The position numbers and the translations under genes were made by a program. A stretch of 64,000 nucleotides of DNA from Luteitalea pratensis (lineage in GTDB: Bacteria; Acidobacteriota; Vicinamibacteria; Vicinamibacterales; Vicinamibacteraceae): positions 4,189,001-4,253,000 of the forward strand of contig NZ_CP015136.1 in the NCBI RefSeq assembly GCF_001618865.1. Reading direction: 5' to 3'. Shown one piece after another: positions 12,118 through 19,869 of this stretch (position 1 is its first letter; the number at the start of each line of letters is the position of its first letter). The notes under the pieces were generated by a model. It had not been told where the DNA came from. It saw only the letters and a program-made list of their open reading frames with translations, and ran no database searches.

Positions 12118-13611
12118 CTAGCACGGCCGGAACTGCAGGGCTTCCGCTAGGTGCGCCCGTTGCACGTGCTCGGCGCCGGCCAGGTCAGCGATGGTCCTGG
12201 AGACCCGGAGCAGGCGGTCGGCGGCCCTCGCACTGAGGTCGAGCCGGGTCATCGCCTGCGCCAGCAGCCCTCCCAGCGTCGGATCCCGCCTCATCTGGTC
12301 GAGCGAGCGACCTGTGAGCCGGCTGTTGACCATCTGCTGGCGCGCCGCCTGGCGCCGACGAGCTTCCACGACCCGGGCCCGGACGACGGCGGTCGCCTCC
12401 ACCTGTGGCCGCGGTCCGGTGAGGGCGTCTGGCTCCACTGGCGGCACCTGGACGACCAGATCGATGCGGTCGAGCAGCGGCCCGGACACCCGGGAGGCGT
12501 AGCGGTCGGCTTCGCCGGGCCGACACCGACAGGCGCGGCGCGGATGGCCCTGGTACCCGCACGGACACGGGTTCATCGCCGCCACGAGGAGGAAATCGGC
12601 CGGGAACGTCAGGCTCCGTGCGACCCGCGCGATGTGGACGACGCCGTCCTCGAGCGGCTGCCGCAGCACATCCAGCGTGCGACGCTCGAACTCGGGGACC
12701 TCGTCAAGCAGCAGTACGCCGTGGTGCGCCAGGCTGACCTCCCCGGGCCGGGGCTGTGGGCCGCCGCCGATCAGTGCGGCCGTCGACACGGTGTGATGCG
12801 GCGCGCGGAACGGCCGCTCGGGGAGCAGGCCGCCCTCGGGGGGCACGAGGCCCGCCGCCGAATGCACGGCCGTCGCCTCGAGCGCCTGCTCGAACGCCCA
12901 CGGCGGCAGCAGGCCCGGCAACCTCCGCGCCAGCATCGACTTGCCAGCGCCCGGTGGCCCGGAGAACAGCAGATTGTGATGTCCCGCGGCGGCAATCTCG
13001 AGGGCGCGCCGCGCCAGCGCCTGTCCGTGCACATCGGCCAGGTCGGGACCGTTGACCCGCGTCACCGTGCTCGGGCTGACTGCTGCAGGAGCCGGGGTCT
13101 CGCCTTCCTGGAGGGCGCGTAGGGCGTCGACGAGTGATGTCGCTCCGCGCACGTCGACACCGGGCACCAGACGCGCCTCCGGGACGTTGCCACGCGGAAC
13201 CACGATCATCGCCATCGCCGCCGCTCGCGACGCGAGCGCTGCGGGCAGCACGCCGCGGCAGGGGAGTGCACGCCCATCGAGGGCGAGTTCTCCGAGGACG
13301 ACGGCGCGCGCAGGCAGCGCCGGCGGCAACTGGCCACCGGCGGCCAGGACGGCGAGCGCGATCGGCAGGTCGAAGCTGCTGCCGGCCTTGCGCAGGTCGG
13401 CCGGCGCCAGGTTCACGGTGATTCGATGAGGAGGAAATTCCAGGCCCGCGCTGCGGATCGCGCTGCGGACGCGATCGCGGCTTTCGCGGACGCTCGCATC
13501 CGGCAAGCCGACGATCGTGAATCCCGGCAGCCCGTAGCTGACGTCGGCCTCGACCCGCACGAGTTCGGCCGACACGCCCACGAGCGCCGCGGTGAAGGTG
13601 AAGGCGAGCAC
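12118..13611 (-). CDS. comM: YifB/ComM-family AAA+ ATPase (Mg-chelatase-like)
   Basis: ComM is a hexameric helicase that promotes branch migration during natural transformation. The 497 residues fit the family: an N-terminal Lon-protease-like fold with AFTFTAALVGVSAELV and the motif GLPGFTIVGLPDASVRESRD, then an AAA+ domain with Walker A SGPPGAGKSMLARRLPGLLP, Walker B LLLDEVPEF, the zinc-like cluster NPCPCGYQGHPRRACRC, and a C-terminal helical domain. The GTG at 13611 is chosen because family proteins begin within a few residues of this point; the frame upstream is not conserved-looking. Confidence 0.93.
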   Translation of the reverse strand: MLAFTFTAALVGVSAELVRVEADVSYGLPGFTIVGLPDASVRESRDRVRSAIRSAGLEFPPHRITVNLAPADLRKAGSSFDLPIALAVLAAGGQLPPALPARAVVLGELALDGRALPCRGVLPAALASRAAAMAMIVVPRGNVPEARLVPGVDVRGATSLVDALRALQEGETPAPAAVSPSTVTRVNGPDLADVHGQALARRALEIAAAGHHNLLFSGPPGAGKSMLARRLPGLLPPWAFEQALEATAVHSAAGLVPPEGGLLPERPFRAPHHTVSTAALIGGGPQPRPGEVSLAHHGVLLLDEVPEFERRTLDVLRQPLEDGVVHIARVARSLTFPADFLLVAAMNPCPCGYQGHPRRACRCRPGEADRYASRVSGPLLDRIDLVVQVPPVEPDALTGPRPQVEATAVVRARVVEARRRQAARQQMVNSRLTGRSLDQMRRDPTLGGLLAQAMTRLDLSARAADRLLRVSRTIADLAGAEHVQRAHLAEALQFRPC

Positions 13612-13763
13612 GGGGCCGGACGTTGCAAGCAGCGGGGCACATCGCCGGCGCCCCAATCCGCGCGAAAACTCAGAAAAACCCGGCATGCGCGGCGCACACA
13701 TGGCTGCAACTGCGCGGACGCGCCCGATGCCGCGTCGCCAAAACTGCAACTTCGCGCAACGAA

Positions 13764-13788
13764 GAAGGGCGCCGCGAGGGCGCCCTTC
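13764..13788 (-). terminator. Terminator-like hairpin downstream of mltD
   Basis: A perfect 10-bp stem, GAAGGGCGCC/GGCGCCCTTC with a five-base loop, lies 49 bases past the mltD stop. On the minus strand it is followed by TTCGTTG, a weak T-rich stretch. It fits an intrinsic terminator for mltD. Confidence 0.55.
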
Positions 13789-13795
13789 GTGATCC

Positions 13796-13822
13796 GTAGG
13801 CGCCGACCTTTGGTCGACGCGA
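13796..13822. repeat. GTAG-headed hairpin, variant family
   Basis: GTAGGCGCCGACC-TTT-GGTCGACGC forms a hairpin with one mismatch in a 9-bp stem. It relates to the element at 3373 (shared GTCGACC core) and sits in the mltD 3' region next to the terminator-like stem. Confidence 0.5.
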
Positions 13823-13836
13823 CACAGTTTCCGTGC

Positions 13837-15555
13837 CTACTGCGCTGCGCGAGTGCGGCTGACGCGAATGGTGAGCTTGTCGCCGACGTCGAGCTGCGTG
13901 CCCTTCATGCGGTTCCAGGCTCGCAGGTCGGCGACCGAGACGTCGTAGGCGTTGGCGATGGCGTACAGCGACTCGCCGCGCTTGACGCGATGGGTCGTGA
14001 TGCGGACGTCATCTTCTTCGTCGGGCGAGGCGGTCGGCCGGCGCGCCACGACGGCTTCGGCCTGGCGCTGCGGCTGGTCGGCGCGAGGACCGCTGGCGAG
14101 GAGCGGGGCCGACGGGGCGCGCGGAATGAGCAGGCGCTGGCCGGAGTGCACGGCGGCGCGCTGCGAGATGCCATTGGCCTCGGCGAGGTCGGCGCGTGAA
14201 ACACCGAGCTTCCTGGCAATCAGGGCAATGGACTCGCGGCGGCGTACGGTGTGGAACTTCAGTGCCGTCAACTCGCTCGGCCCTGCCGTCGCCAACCTCG
14301 CCTGCAACTGCGGCCCGGTGCCCGCCGGCACTTTCATCTCGTAGCGAGCGAAGCGTAGCGGCGTCGTCCAGCGTCGCAGTTCCGGGTTGAGCGCCTGGAT
14401 CTCATCGATGGATGCGCCGGTCCACTCGGCGACACGCCGCAGGTCCACCGCGGTGTCCACTTCCACCTTGTCGTACGCGAGCGTCTCGATCGGAGGCGCC
14501 TCGAAGCCGTACTGGGTGGGATTCTTCGCGATGATCATCGCCGCGAGGATCATCGGCACGTACTCGCGCGTCTCGCGCGGCAGATAGCGTTCGTTCGCCG
14601 TCAGTTCCCAGAAGTCCTCGACTCCGGCGGACTTCATCGCCCGCTGCACGCGCCCGGGGCCGCCGTTGTAGGACGCCATCGCAAGGTGCCAGTCCGAGAA
14701 CATCCCATAGAGCTGCTTGAAGTAGCGAGCCGCCGCCCGCGTGGCCTTTTCAGGATCGGCACGTTCGTCGATGTACCAGTCCTGCTTCAATCCGAAATCA
14801 CCGGCCGTGCCTCGCATGAACTGCCACATGCCGCGGGCACTGGCGCGCGAGAGCGCCGTCGGCTTGAAGGCGCTTTCGATCAGCGGCACGTAAGCGAGGT
14901 CGAGCGGCACGCCCTCGGCCCGGAAGACGCTCTGGACCATCGGCAGGTACTTGCTGCCTCGCTGAAGGCCGCCGGTCAGGAATTCGCGCAATCGGCCCTG
15001 GAACAACTCCACGTAGTTGAGGACGCGCTCATTGAGGGGAATGGGGATGTCGTGCGACGTCTGCGCGAGATCGAGTTGCACCGCCTGCTCAACCCCCGGG
15101 CCCGCCGGCGGCGGCGGGGCGAACGTGGCGACCTCCAGCAACTGGTCGATCGCAGCCGGTTCCGACGGTTTCTCGGTGAAGCCGTCGCCCTTCTGCAAGG
15201 CCAGGGTCTCGTGGGCGGCAATCCGGTCGACGAGACGATCGAAGTGGGTTCGCAGCCGCGGATCCACTCTCGCGCCGTCGGGCGCGTCGAGCAGGATGTC
15301 GAGCGACTTGTCGAACGCCGCGCGTGCCTGCTCCAGGTGCCCGAGCGACAACTCGCGCTCGCCAAGGTTGAAGGAGCGGTCCGCTTCGGTGAGCAGGGCC
15401 GCCGTCGGGTCGGCCGGCGCCACCGGAGCGGGGACCGGGACCGACGACACGGGGGCGGTGGGCTGAATCGGCGCCGCGACCTGCGGTGCCGGGTGGCGGC
15501 TACATCCCGCCGAAATCAGGAGGACTGCAACGGGCAGCCCGAACGTTCGTCGCAT
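13837..15555 (-). CDS. mltD: Lytic transglycosylase lipoprotein with LysM repeats (MltD-like)
   Basis: A 572-residue outer-membrane lipoprotein (lipobox LISAGC) that should cleave glycan strands of peptidoglycan. After a Pro/Ala linker and helical region (to about residue 190) comes an SLT domain: RAEGVPLDLAYVPLIESAF with the catalytic Glu, ARGMWQFM, then MASYNGGPGRVQRA. Two LysM domains follow at the C-terminus (HTVRRRESIALIARKLGVSR and HRVKRGESLYAIANAYDVS), binding glycan. It has its own promoter and an unusually long leader, and a terminator-like hairpin after the stop, so it is probably monocistronic. Confidence 0.92.
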   Translation of the reverse strand: MRRTFGLPVAVLLISAGCSRHPAPQVAAPIQPTAPVSSVPVPAPVAPADPTAALLTEADRSFNLGERELSLGHLEQARAAFDKSLDILLDAPDGARVDPRLRTHFDRLVDRIAAHETLALQKGDGFTEKPSEPAAIDQLLEVATFAPPPPAGPGVEQAVQLDLAQTSHDIPIPLNERVLNYVELFQGRLREFLTGGLQRGSKYLPMVQSVFRAEGVPLDLAYVPLIESAFKPTALSRASARGMWQFMRGTAGDFGLKQDWYIDERADPEKATRAAARYFKQLYGMFSDWHLAMASYNGGPGRVQRAMKSAGVEDFWELTANERYLPRETREYVPMILAAMIIAKNPTQYGFEAPPIETLAYDKVEVDTAVDLRRVAEWTGASIDEIQALNPELRRWTTPLRFARYEMKVPAGTGPQLQARLATAGPSELTALKFHTVRRRESIALIARKLGVSRADLAEANGISQRAAVHSGQRLLIPRAPSAPLLASGPRADQPQRQAEAVVARRPTASPDEEDDVRITTHRVKRGESLYAIANAYDVSVADLRAWNRMKGTQLDVGDKLTIRVSRTRAAQ

Positions 15556-15737
15556 CTTGGCGCTCCCCTGCCGGACCGTTCAGCACCGATGTGCCTTGCG
15601 ACCGACGGGTGGCTCACACCGGGGGGTAAGAGCCGGTCAGGTGTTACCTGCAGGCCGAAACCTGCGAACGAAGCTGGGGTCCGGAAATCCGGACATGAAT
15701 CCATCGCCTTGGATCGAAATACGACGTTCTGGCGGAC
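15556..15737 (-). other. Long structured leader upstream of mltD (unassigned)
   Basis: The 246-base gap holds no gene. From the likely start of transcription near 15737 about 180 bases precede the mltD ATG. Several stems are visible, including GTCCGG-ATTT-CCGGAC and CAGG-TTTCGG-CCTG. I compared it by eye with c-di-AMP, c-di-GMP-I, cobalamin and Moco riboswitch consensus segments and could not match any, so a cis-regulatory RNA is a possibility only. Confidence 0.3.
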
Positions 15738-15743
15738 CCGCGG

Positions 15744-15773
15744 AAGGTAGCACCCCCCGGGGAGTCCGGTCAA
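15744..15773 (-). promoter_or_regulatory. Sigma-70-type promoter for mltD
   Basis: On the minus strand TTGACC (-35) is separated by 18 bases from TACCTT (-10). The -35 box is a near-consensus match; the -10 is a weaker match but similar to the TACCCT box at 18014. Confidence 0.5.
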
Positions 15774-15801
15774 GACGACAGCGTGACGTTCTTGCGGGCC
15801 G

Positions 15802-17610
15802 CTACTCGCCCACGAACAGGTCGTTCGAGTCGCCGAGTTCCCGGGCCGCCGGGGTGACAATCGCCCGGGCTGCCAGACGAATGCGCCGGCCTGCCCGCAG
15901 GGCCTGCCGGACGTCGTCTTCGCAGACGAAATCGACAGGTGGCCCGGCGTTCTCCACCTCGACCACAGGAATGGGAAGGGCCGCCCGCTCTCCGAGCGGG
16001 CCGTCACCGGGGTGCGAGGGAACAAGTGGAGATGGACGGCTCGGAGATCCGTCCCTACCAACGACGAGGGCCGCGTCCTTCGCGATGCCTCGGCTGGCGA
16101 GGAACGTGTCGATACGGGCCGACAGGGTGGGCGCGTCGAGCGTGCGCACCCGTTCGGGCACCACGGGCCGGAGACTGGAACCGCTGTCGGTCATGGATGC
16201 CTGCTGGCCCACAGAGCGCTGCGCGGGCGCGACTGCCGGCCGGAGCTCGTAGGCCACCCGCTTGATGTTGAGCAGGTGCAGTGGCGAGATGTTGTCGGAG
16301 GTGATGTTGCCGCCGTGGCCGCCGCAGCCGAGCGTCATGGCCGGGTCGAGACCCGTGGTGAGGCCGACCGAGCCGTGCGTCGTGGGCGTGTTCACCACGA
16401 TCCGGAAGGCCGGCTTGTGCAGCCCGAACTCGAGGATCACGTCGTCGTCAGTCGCGTGGATCGACATGGTGTGCCCCATGCCGCCGTAGCGCAGCACCTG
16501 CTTGCAGCGCTCGCAGCCCTCGCGCCAATCGTCGACGACGAAGTAGGACAGGACGGGGCAGAGCTTCTCGATCGAGAGCGGATGGTCGCGACCGACCCCT
16601 TCGAGCACCGCGATCAGGGCCCGCGTGCCTGGGGGGACGGCGATCCCGACGATTTCGGCGATCTGGATCGCGGTCCTGCCGACCAGGACCGGGTTGGGAA
16701 GTCGCTGCGGCGTGACGAGCACGGCTGCGAGTTTCTGGGCCTCGGCGGTCGTCAGGAAGTGGCCACCGCTCGATGTGAGGGCCGCTTTCAGGGCCCCATC
16801 GATCGCCTTGTCGGCCACGATCGAATTCGGCGACGAGCAGAGCAGTCCGTTGTCGAACGACTTGCCGAGGATGATGTCCTGCGCTGCCTTGGCGACGTTC
16901 GCTGACTGGTGCACGTAGCACGGTGCGTTGCCCGGGCCCACGCCATAAGCCGGCTTGCCGGCGGAGTAGGCGGCACGCACGAGCCCCAGGCCTCCGGTGG
17001 CCAGGATCACCGCCACCTCGCGTTGCCGCATCAATTCCTGCGTGCCCTCGAGCGTGACGACCGACATCCAGCCGATGACGTCGGCCGGCGCCCCGGCACG
17101 GGCGGCCGCGGCGGCCATGATCTCCGCGGTCCGGCTGATGCAGCGGGCCGCGGACGGGTGCGGGCTGATGACGATGGCGCACCGCGCCTTGAGGGCAATC
17201 AGGATCTTGTAGATCGCCGTCGAGGTCGGGTTCGTGGACGGGACGATGGCCGCGACGACGCCGAATGGCTCGGCGATCTCGATGATCTTGCGCGTCTCGT
17301 CGCGGCGCAGGACTCCGACCGTCCGCATCGGGCGGATGAACTCGTGGACCTGTTCGGCGGCAAACCGGTTCTTGATGATCTTGTCGGCGTAGACGCCAAA
17401 GCCGGTTTCCTCGCAGGCCAGGCGAGCCAGCGCATCGACTTCCTGCCGCACCGCGGCAGCCATCGCGTCGACGATGGCGTCGATGCGGTCCTGTGGGAGT
17501 TCAGCGAGTTGGGCCTGGGCGACGCGGGCCGCGCGCGCGAGCGTGCGGGCCTCGGCCATCGAGGCGAGATCGCGATCCGAGTGCGGCTTGGCGGCTGGGA
17601 CGTCGGCCAT
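15802..17610 (-). CDS. CoA-acylating aldehyde dehydrogenase, microcompartment type (EutE/PduP-like)
   Basis: This family converts an aldehyde to its acyl-CoA inside bacterial microcompartments. The first 450 or so residues form the dehydrogenase: the nucleotide-binding region around PFGVVAAIVPSTNPTST, the ATGGLGLVRAAYSAGKPAYG stretch and the catalytic Cys in SFDNGLLCSSPNSIV. About 150 extra C-terminal residues follow, ending near AIVTPAARELG, a motif reminiscent of EutT-type proteins; their role is unknown. Residues about 518-544 are encoded by REP-like palindromes, probably an in-frame repeat insertion. Start: ATG 17610. The neighbouring BMC shell gene lies 57 bases upstream, so the two form an operon. 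Confidence 0.87.
   Translation of the reverse strand: MADVPAAKPHSDRDLASMAEARTLARAARVAQAQLAELPQDRIDAIVDAMAAAVRQEVDALARLACEETGFGVYADKIIKNRFAAEQVHEFIRPMRTVGVLRRDETRKIIEIAEPFGVVAAIVPSTNPTSTAIYKILIALKARCAIVISPHPSAARCISRTAEIMAAAAARAGAPADVIGWMSVVTLEGTQELMRQREVAVILATGGLGLVRAAYSAGKPAYGVGPGNAPCYVHQSANVAKAAQDIILGKSFDNGLLCSSPNSIVADKAIDGALKAALTSSGGHFLTTAEAQKLAAVLVTPQRLPNPVLVGRTAIQIAEIVGIAVPPGTRALIAVLEGVGRDHPLSIEKLCPVLSYFVVDDWREGCERCKQVLRYGGMGHTMSIHATDDDVILEFGLHKPAFRIVVNTPTTHGSVGLTTGLDPAMTLGCGGHGGNITSDNISPLHLLNIKRVAYELRPAVAPAQRSVGQQASMTDSGSSLRPVVPERVRTLDAPTLSARIDTFLASRGIAKDAALVVGRDGSPSRPSPLVPSHPGDGPLGERAALPIPVVEVENAGPPVDFVCEDDVRQALRAGRRIRLAARAIVTPAARELGDSNDLFVGE
15977..16057. repeat. REP-like palindromes inside a coding sequence
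   Basis: GCCCGCTCTCCGAGCGGGC (first hairpin) and a second one ending CGGAGATCCGTCCCTAC lie within the aldehyde dehydrogenase frame. They match the intergenic GTAGGG family, although the first copy has lost its GTAG head. They encode a Ser/Pro/Gly-rich stretch in the C-terminal extension. Confidence 0.7.
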
Positions 17611-17667
17611 GCGACTGGGGCGCGTCCGGCCCGCCAGACCCGGCGGGGGCGGCAACGCCTGGAAAGG

Positions 17668-17967
17668 CTACTTGCCGGCCGGGGCCGGCGCCGCGGCGAG
17701 CTTCGGGAGGATCCGCTCGACTTCGGCGTGCGGCCGGGGAATGACGTGCACCGAGATGAGTTCACCGACACGGCGGGCCGCGGCGGCACCGGCGTCGGTG
17801 GCGGCCTTGATGGCGCCGACATCGCCGCGCGCCATGACGGTGACGTAGCCCGCCCCGATGTATTCCTTGCCTATCAGCTGGACGTTCGCCGTCTTCACCA
17901 TCGCGTCAGCCGCTTCGATGGCGCCGATGAGGCCGCGCGTTTCGATGAGTCCGAGGGCGTCTCCCAT
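17668..17967 (-). CDS. Bacterial microcompartment shell protein (BMC-H, EutM/PduA-like)
   Basis: A 99-residue single BMC domain covering nearly the whole chain: [20 protein letters not shown] at the start, a [20 protein letters not shown] core and [12 protein letters not shown] at the end. Such proteins form hexamers that tile the faces of microcompartment shells. It is followed at once by the acylating aldehyde dehydrogenase. No pentameric BMC-P (EutN/CcmL) gene, second shell protein or signature enzyme lies nearby: mltD and a lipoprotein gene flank the pair. A complete shell would need genes elsewhere. Confidence 0.93.
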   Translation of the reverse strand: MGDALGLIETRGLIGAIEAADAMVKTANVQLIGKEYIGAGYVTVMARGDVGAIKAATDAGAAAARRVGELISVHVIPRPHAEVERILPKLAAAPAPAGK

Positions 17968-17990
17968 GAAATCGAGCGGACTCTAGCATG

Positions 17991-18019
17991 TTGCTCCGGG
18001 GCCCGCAACGGTTTACCCT
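17991..18019 (+). promoter_or_regulatory. Possible promoter for the lipoprotein gene
   Basis: TTGCTC (-35), 17-base spacer, TACCCT (-10), lying about 65 bases before the GTG start of the lipoprotein gene. It is in the 116-base gap shared with the divergent BMC operon. Confidence 0.4.
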
Positions 18020-18083
18020 TGTGCGTTTGCCGCGACCAGGTCGTCGTGGCTATCCCCCTGTCCGATCCGAGGAGCACTCCGGC

Positions 18084-18962
18084 GTGAAACCCCTAGCCGC
18101 CTGCGTAGTCGTGGCCCTGGCCGTGTCGGCCCTGGCTGGATGCAAGAAGAAGGAAGATACCCAACCGCCCGTGGCGACGGCGACGTTCTCGTCGAGCCGC
18201 GCCAAGGCCCCGCTCGGCAGTCCGCTCGACCTGACCTATCGCTTCGTGGTCGCAGCCAACGCGCCGGCGTTCGACAAGGAATACCGGGTACTGGTGCATT
18301 TCCTCGATTCCGACGATCAGCTGATGTGGACCGACGATCACTTCCCGCCGACCTCCACCAAGGAGTGGAAGCCCGGGCAGCACATCGAGTATTCCCGGAC
18401 GATGTTCGTGCCCCAGTATCCGTACATGGGGCAAGCCACCATCCGCGTCGGCCTGTACGACCCGGAGACCGGCGTCCGCCTGCCGCTCGGCGGTGAGAAC
18501 GACGGCCAGCGCGCCTACAAGGCAGGGACCCTCGAGTTGCTGCCCGCCTCCGACAACGTCTTCATCCAGTTCAAGGACGGCTGGCAAAATGCGGAAGTGG
18601 CCGCTGAAAACGCCCAGGTGGAGTGGCAGTGGACCAAGAAGGTCGCCACGCTCGCCTTGCGCAACCCGCGCCGCGACGCCACATTCTTCCTCCATTTCGA
18701 CGGCCGTCCCGACCTCGTGCCGGGCCAGACGGTCAGCGTCAGCATCGGCGGCCAGGTGCTCGACACCTCCGCGTTGACCACCAATGAGGAAGTCATCCGC
18801 CGCGTGCCCATCGCCGCGACGCAGTTCGGCGACGCCGAGAACGTGGACCTCATCATCGAGGTGAACCAGGCGTTCGTGCCGGCGCAGACGCCAGCGGCCA
18901 AGTCGTCGGACCCGCGCGAGTTGGGCATCCGCGTGTTCCACGCCTTCATCGAGCCGAAGTAG
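18084..18962 (+). CDS. Hypothetical lipoprotein
   Basis: A predicted lipoprotein of 292 residues with a short signal peptide and lipobox (VSALAGC|KKK). I do not recognise a named family. The sequence is mostly beta-type, with YRVLVHFLDSDDQLMWTDDH and an IRVGLYDPETGVRLPL segment, resembling carbohydrate- or protein-binding beta sandwiches. The GTG at 18084 has GAGGAG about nine bases upstream; the open frame before it is not coding-like. It stands alone between a divergent BMC operon and the lytic transglycosylase/pilus operon, with a REP-like palindrome after the stop. Confidence 0.8.
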   Translation: MKPLAACVVVALAVSALAGCKKKEDTQPPVATATFSSSRAKAPLGSPLDLTYRFVVAANAPAFDKEYRVLVHFLDSDDQLMWTDDHFPPTSTKEWKPGQHIEYSRTMFVPQYPYMGQATIRVGLYDPETGVRLPLGGENDGQRAYKAGTLELLPASDNVFIQFKDGWQNAEVAAENAQVEWQWTKKVATLALRNPRRDATFFLHFDGRPDLVPGQTVSVSIGGQVLDTSALTTNEEVIRRVPIAATQFGDAENVDLIIEVNQAFVPAQTPAAKSSDPRELGIRVFHAFIEPK

Positions 18963-18968
18963 TGCAGT

Positions 18969-18997
18969 GTAGGGCCGGCTCGCCGAGCCGGCCCTAC
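18969..18997. repeat. Perfect 29-bp GTAGGG palindrome
   Basis: GTAGGGCCGGCTCGC forms a complete palindrome with its complement around a single central base. It starts six bases after the lipoprotein stop codon and is the most symmetrical member of the family in the window. Confidence 0.75.
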
Positions 18998-19002
18998 AGG
19001 TT

Positions 19003-19130
19003 TCGGCATTCGGCCATCGGCCGTCGCAGAGCCTGCCGCGTTCGGCCTTCGTCAAGACCTGGGCGCGACAAGTCGGCGTTCGGCGTTCTGCGTTCGGGTC
19101 TGCGGGCGCCGGGGACCGGGTTCGGATATC
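19003..19130. repeat. TTCGGC-rich degenerate repeat
   Basis: Units such as TTCGGCATTCGGCC, GTTCGGCCTTCGTC and TTCGGCGTTC recur on one strand between the lipoprotein and slt genes. The 14-mer GTTCGGCCTTCGTC also occurs (minus strand) at about 6154-6167 beyond guaB. No gene or clear promoter is seen in the first 120 bases. Confidence 0.5.
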
Positions 19131-19182
19131 CCCGGCCTAGCTTCCGCAGGCCCGGCTGTAGTCCCTGCTACACTGGCGTCCC

Positions 19183-19866
19183 GTGCTTCTCCGTCCATTC
19201 GCCGCCCTCGCGCTGGGGGGAATCGTGCTGCTCCTGCCGGGCCGTGCGTCGGCTGAACTGGTCACGTTGACGACGGGACGCACCTTGTCGGTACGGAGCG
19301 TCCGGATCGACGGCGAGACGGCCGTCCTGGCGTTGCGCGGCGGTGGGGAAGTCGAGTGCAACGTCACCCTGCTCAAGACTGTGGCGCCCGACGAAGTGCC
19401 CTATCCCGAGCCAGAGGACCTCACCGCCGCAGCTTCAGTGGCCGCTCCGGCGCGACAGCGTTTGACCCTGGCACAGATGGCGGGGACTGAGAGCCGGCCT
19501 TATCTGCCCCTGATCGAGGCCGCCGCGCTTCGTCATCAGGTCGACCCGAGGCTGGTTCACGCCGTCATCACCGTGGAGTCCAGGTTCCAGGCGCGCGCGC
19601 GTTCGCGCAAGGGCGCGATGGGCCTGATGCAGCTCATGCCGGCGACGGCGCGCGAGCTCCAGGTCCGCAACCCGTTCGACCCGGCGACCAACATCGATGC
19701 CGGCGTCCGCCACCTCCGTCAATTGCTCGATCGCTTCGACGTCCAGCTGGCCGTCGCCGCCTACAACGCGGGCGCGGGCGCCGTACGGCGCTTCGGCGGG
19801 GTACCGCCGTTCCGCGAGACGCAGTCCTACGTGCGGCAGGTCCTCCAGCTGGCTGGAGTCTCCTGA
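19183..19866 (+). CDS. Secreted lytic transglycosylase (SLT domain)
   Basis: A 227-residue exported protein: signal peptide ALGGIVLLLPGRASA, a small beta-rich region to about residue 85, then an SLT domain with the catalytic Glu in HAVITVESRFQARARSRKGA, MGLMQLMPATA and VAAYNAGAGAV. It should cut glycan strands. It begins the pilus operon, four bases before pilC, so it probably opens the wall for the pilus machine. The GTG start has a TACACT box ending eight bases upstream, which would give an almost leaderless transcript. Confidence 0.88.
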   Translation: MLLRPFAALALGGIVLLLPGRASAELVTLTTGRTLSVRSVRIDGETAVLALRGGGEVECNVTLLKTVAPDEVPYPEPEDLTAAASVAAPARQRLTLAQMAGTESRPYLPLIEAAALRHQVDPRLVHAVITVESRFQARARSRKGAMGLMQLMPATARELQVRNPFDPATNIDAGVRHLRQLLDRFDVQLAVAAYNAGAGAVRRFGGVPPFRETQSYVRQVLQLAGVS

Positions 19867-19869
19867 TTC

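Noticed and set aside
15556-15737. c-di-AMP (ydaO) or GEMM riboswitch
   Set aside because: The conserved segments of those classes are not visible; only general stem-loops are seen.
17668-17967. A complete microcompartment operon
   Set aside because: Only one shell gene and one enzyme are present; no pentamer gene flanks them.
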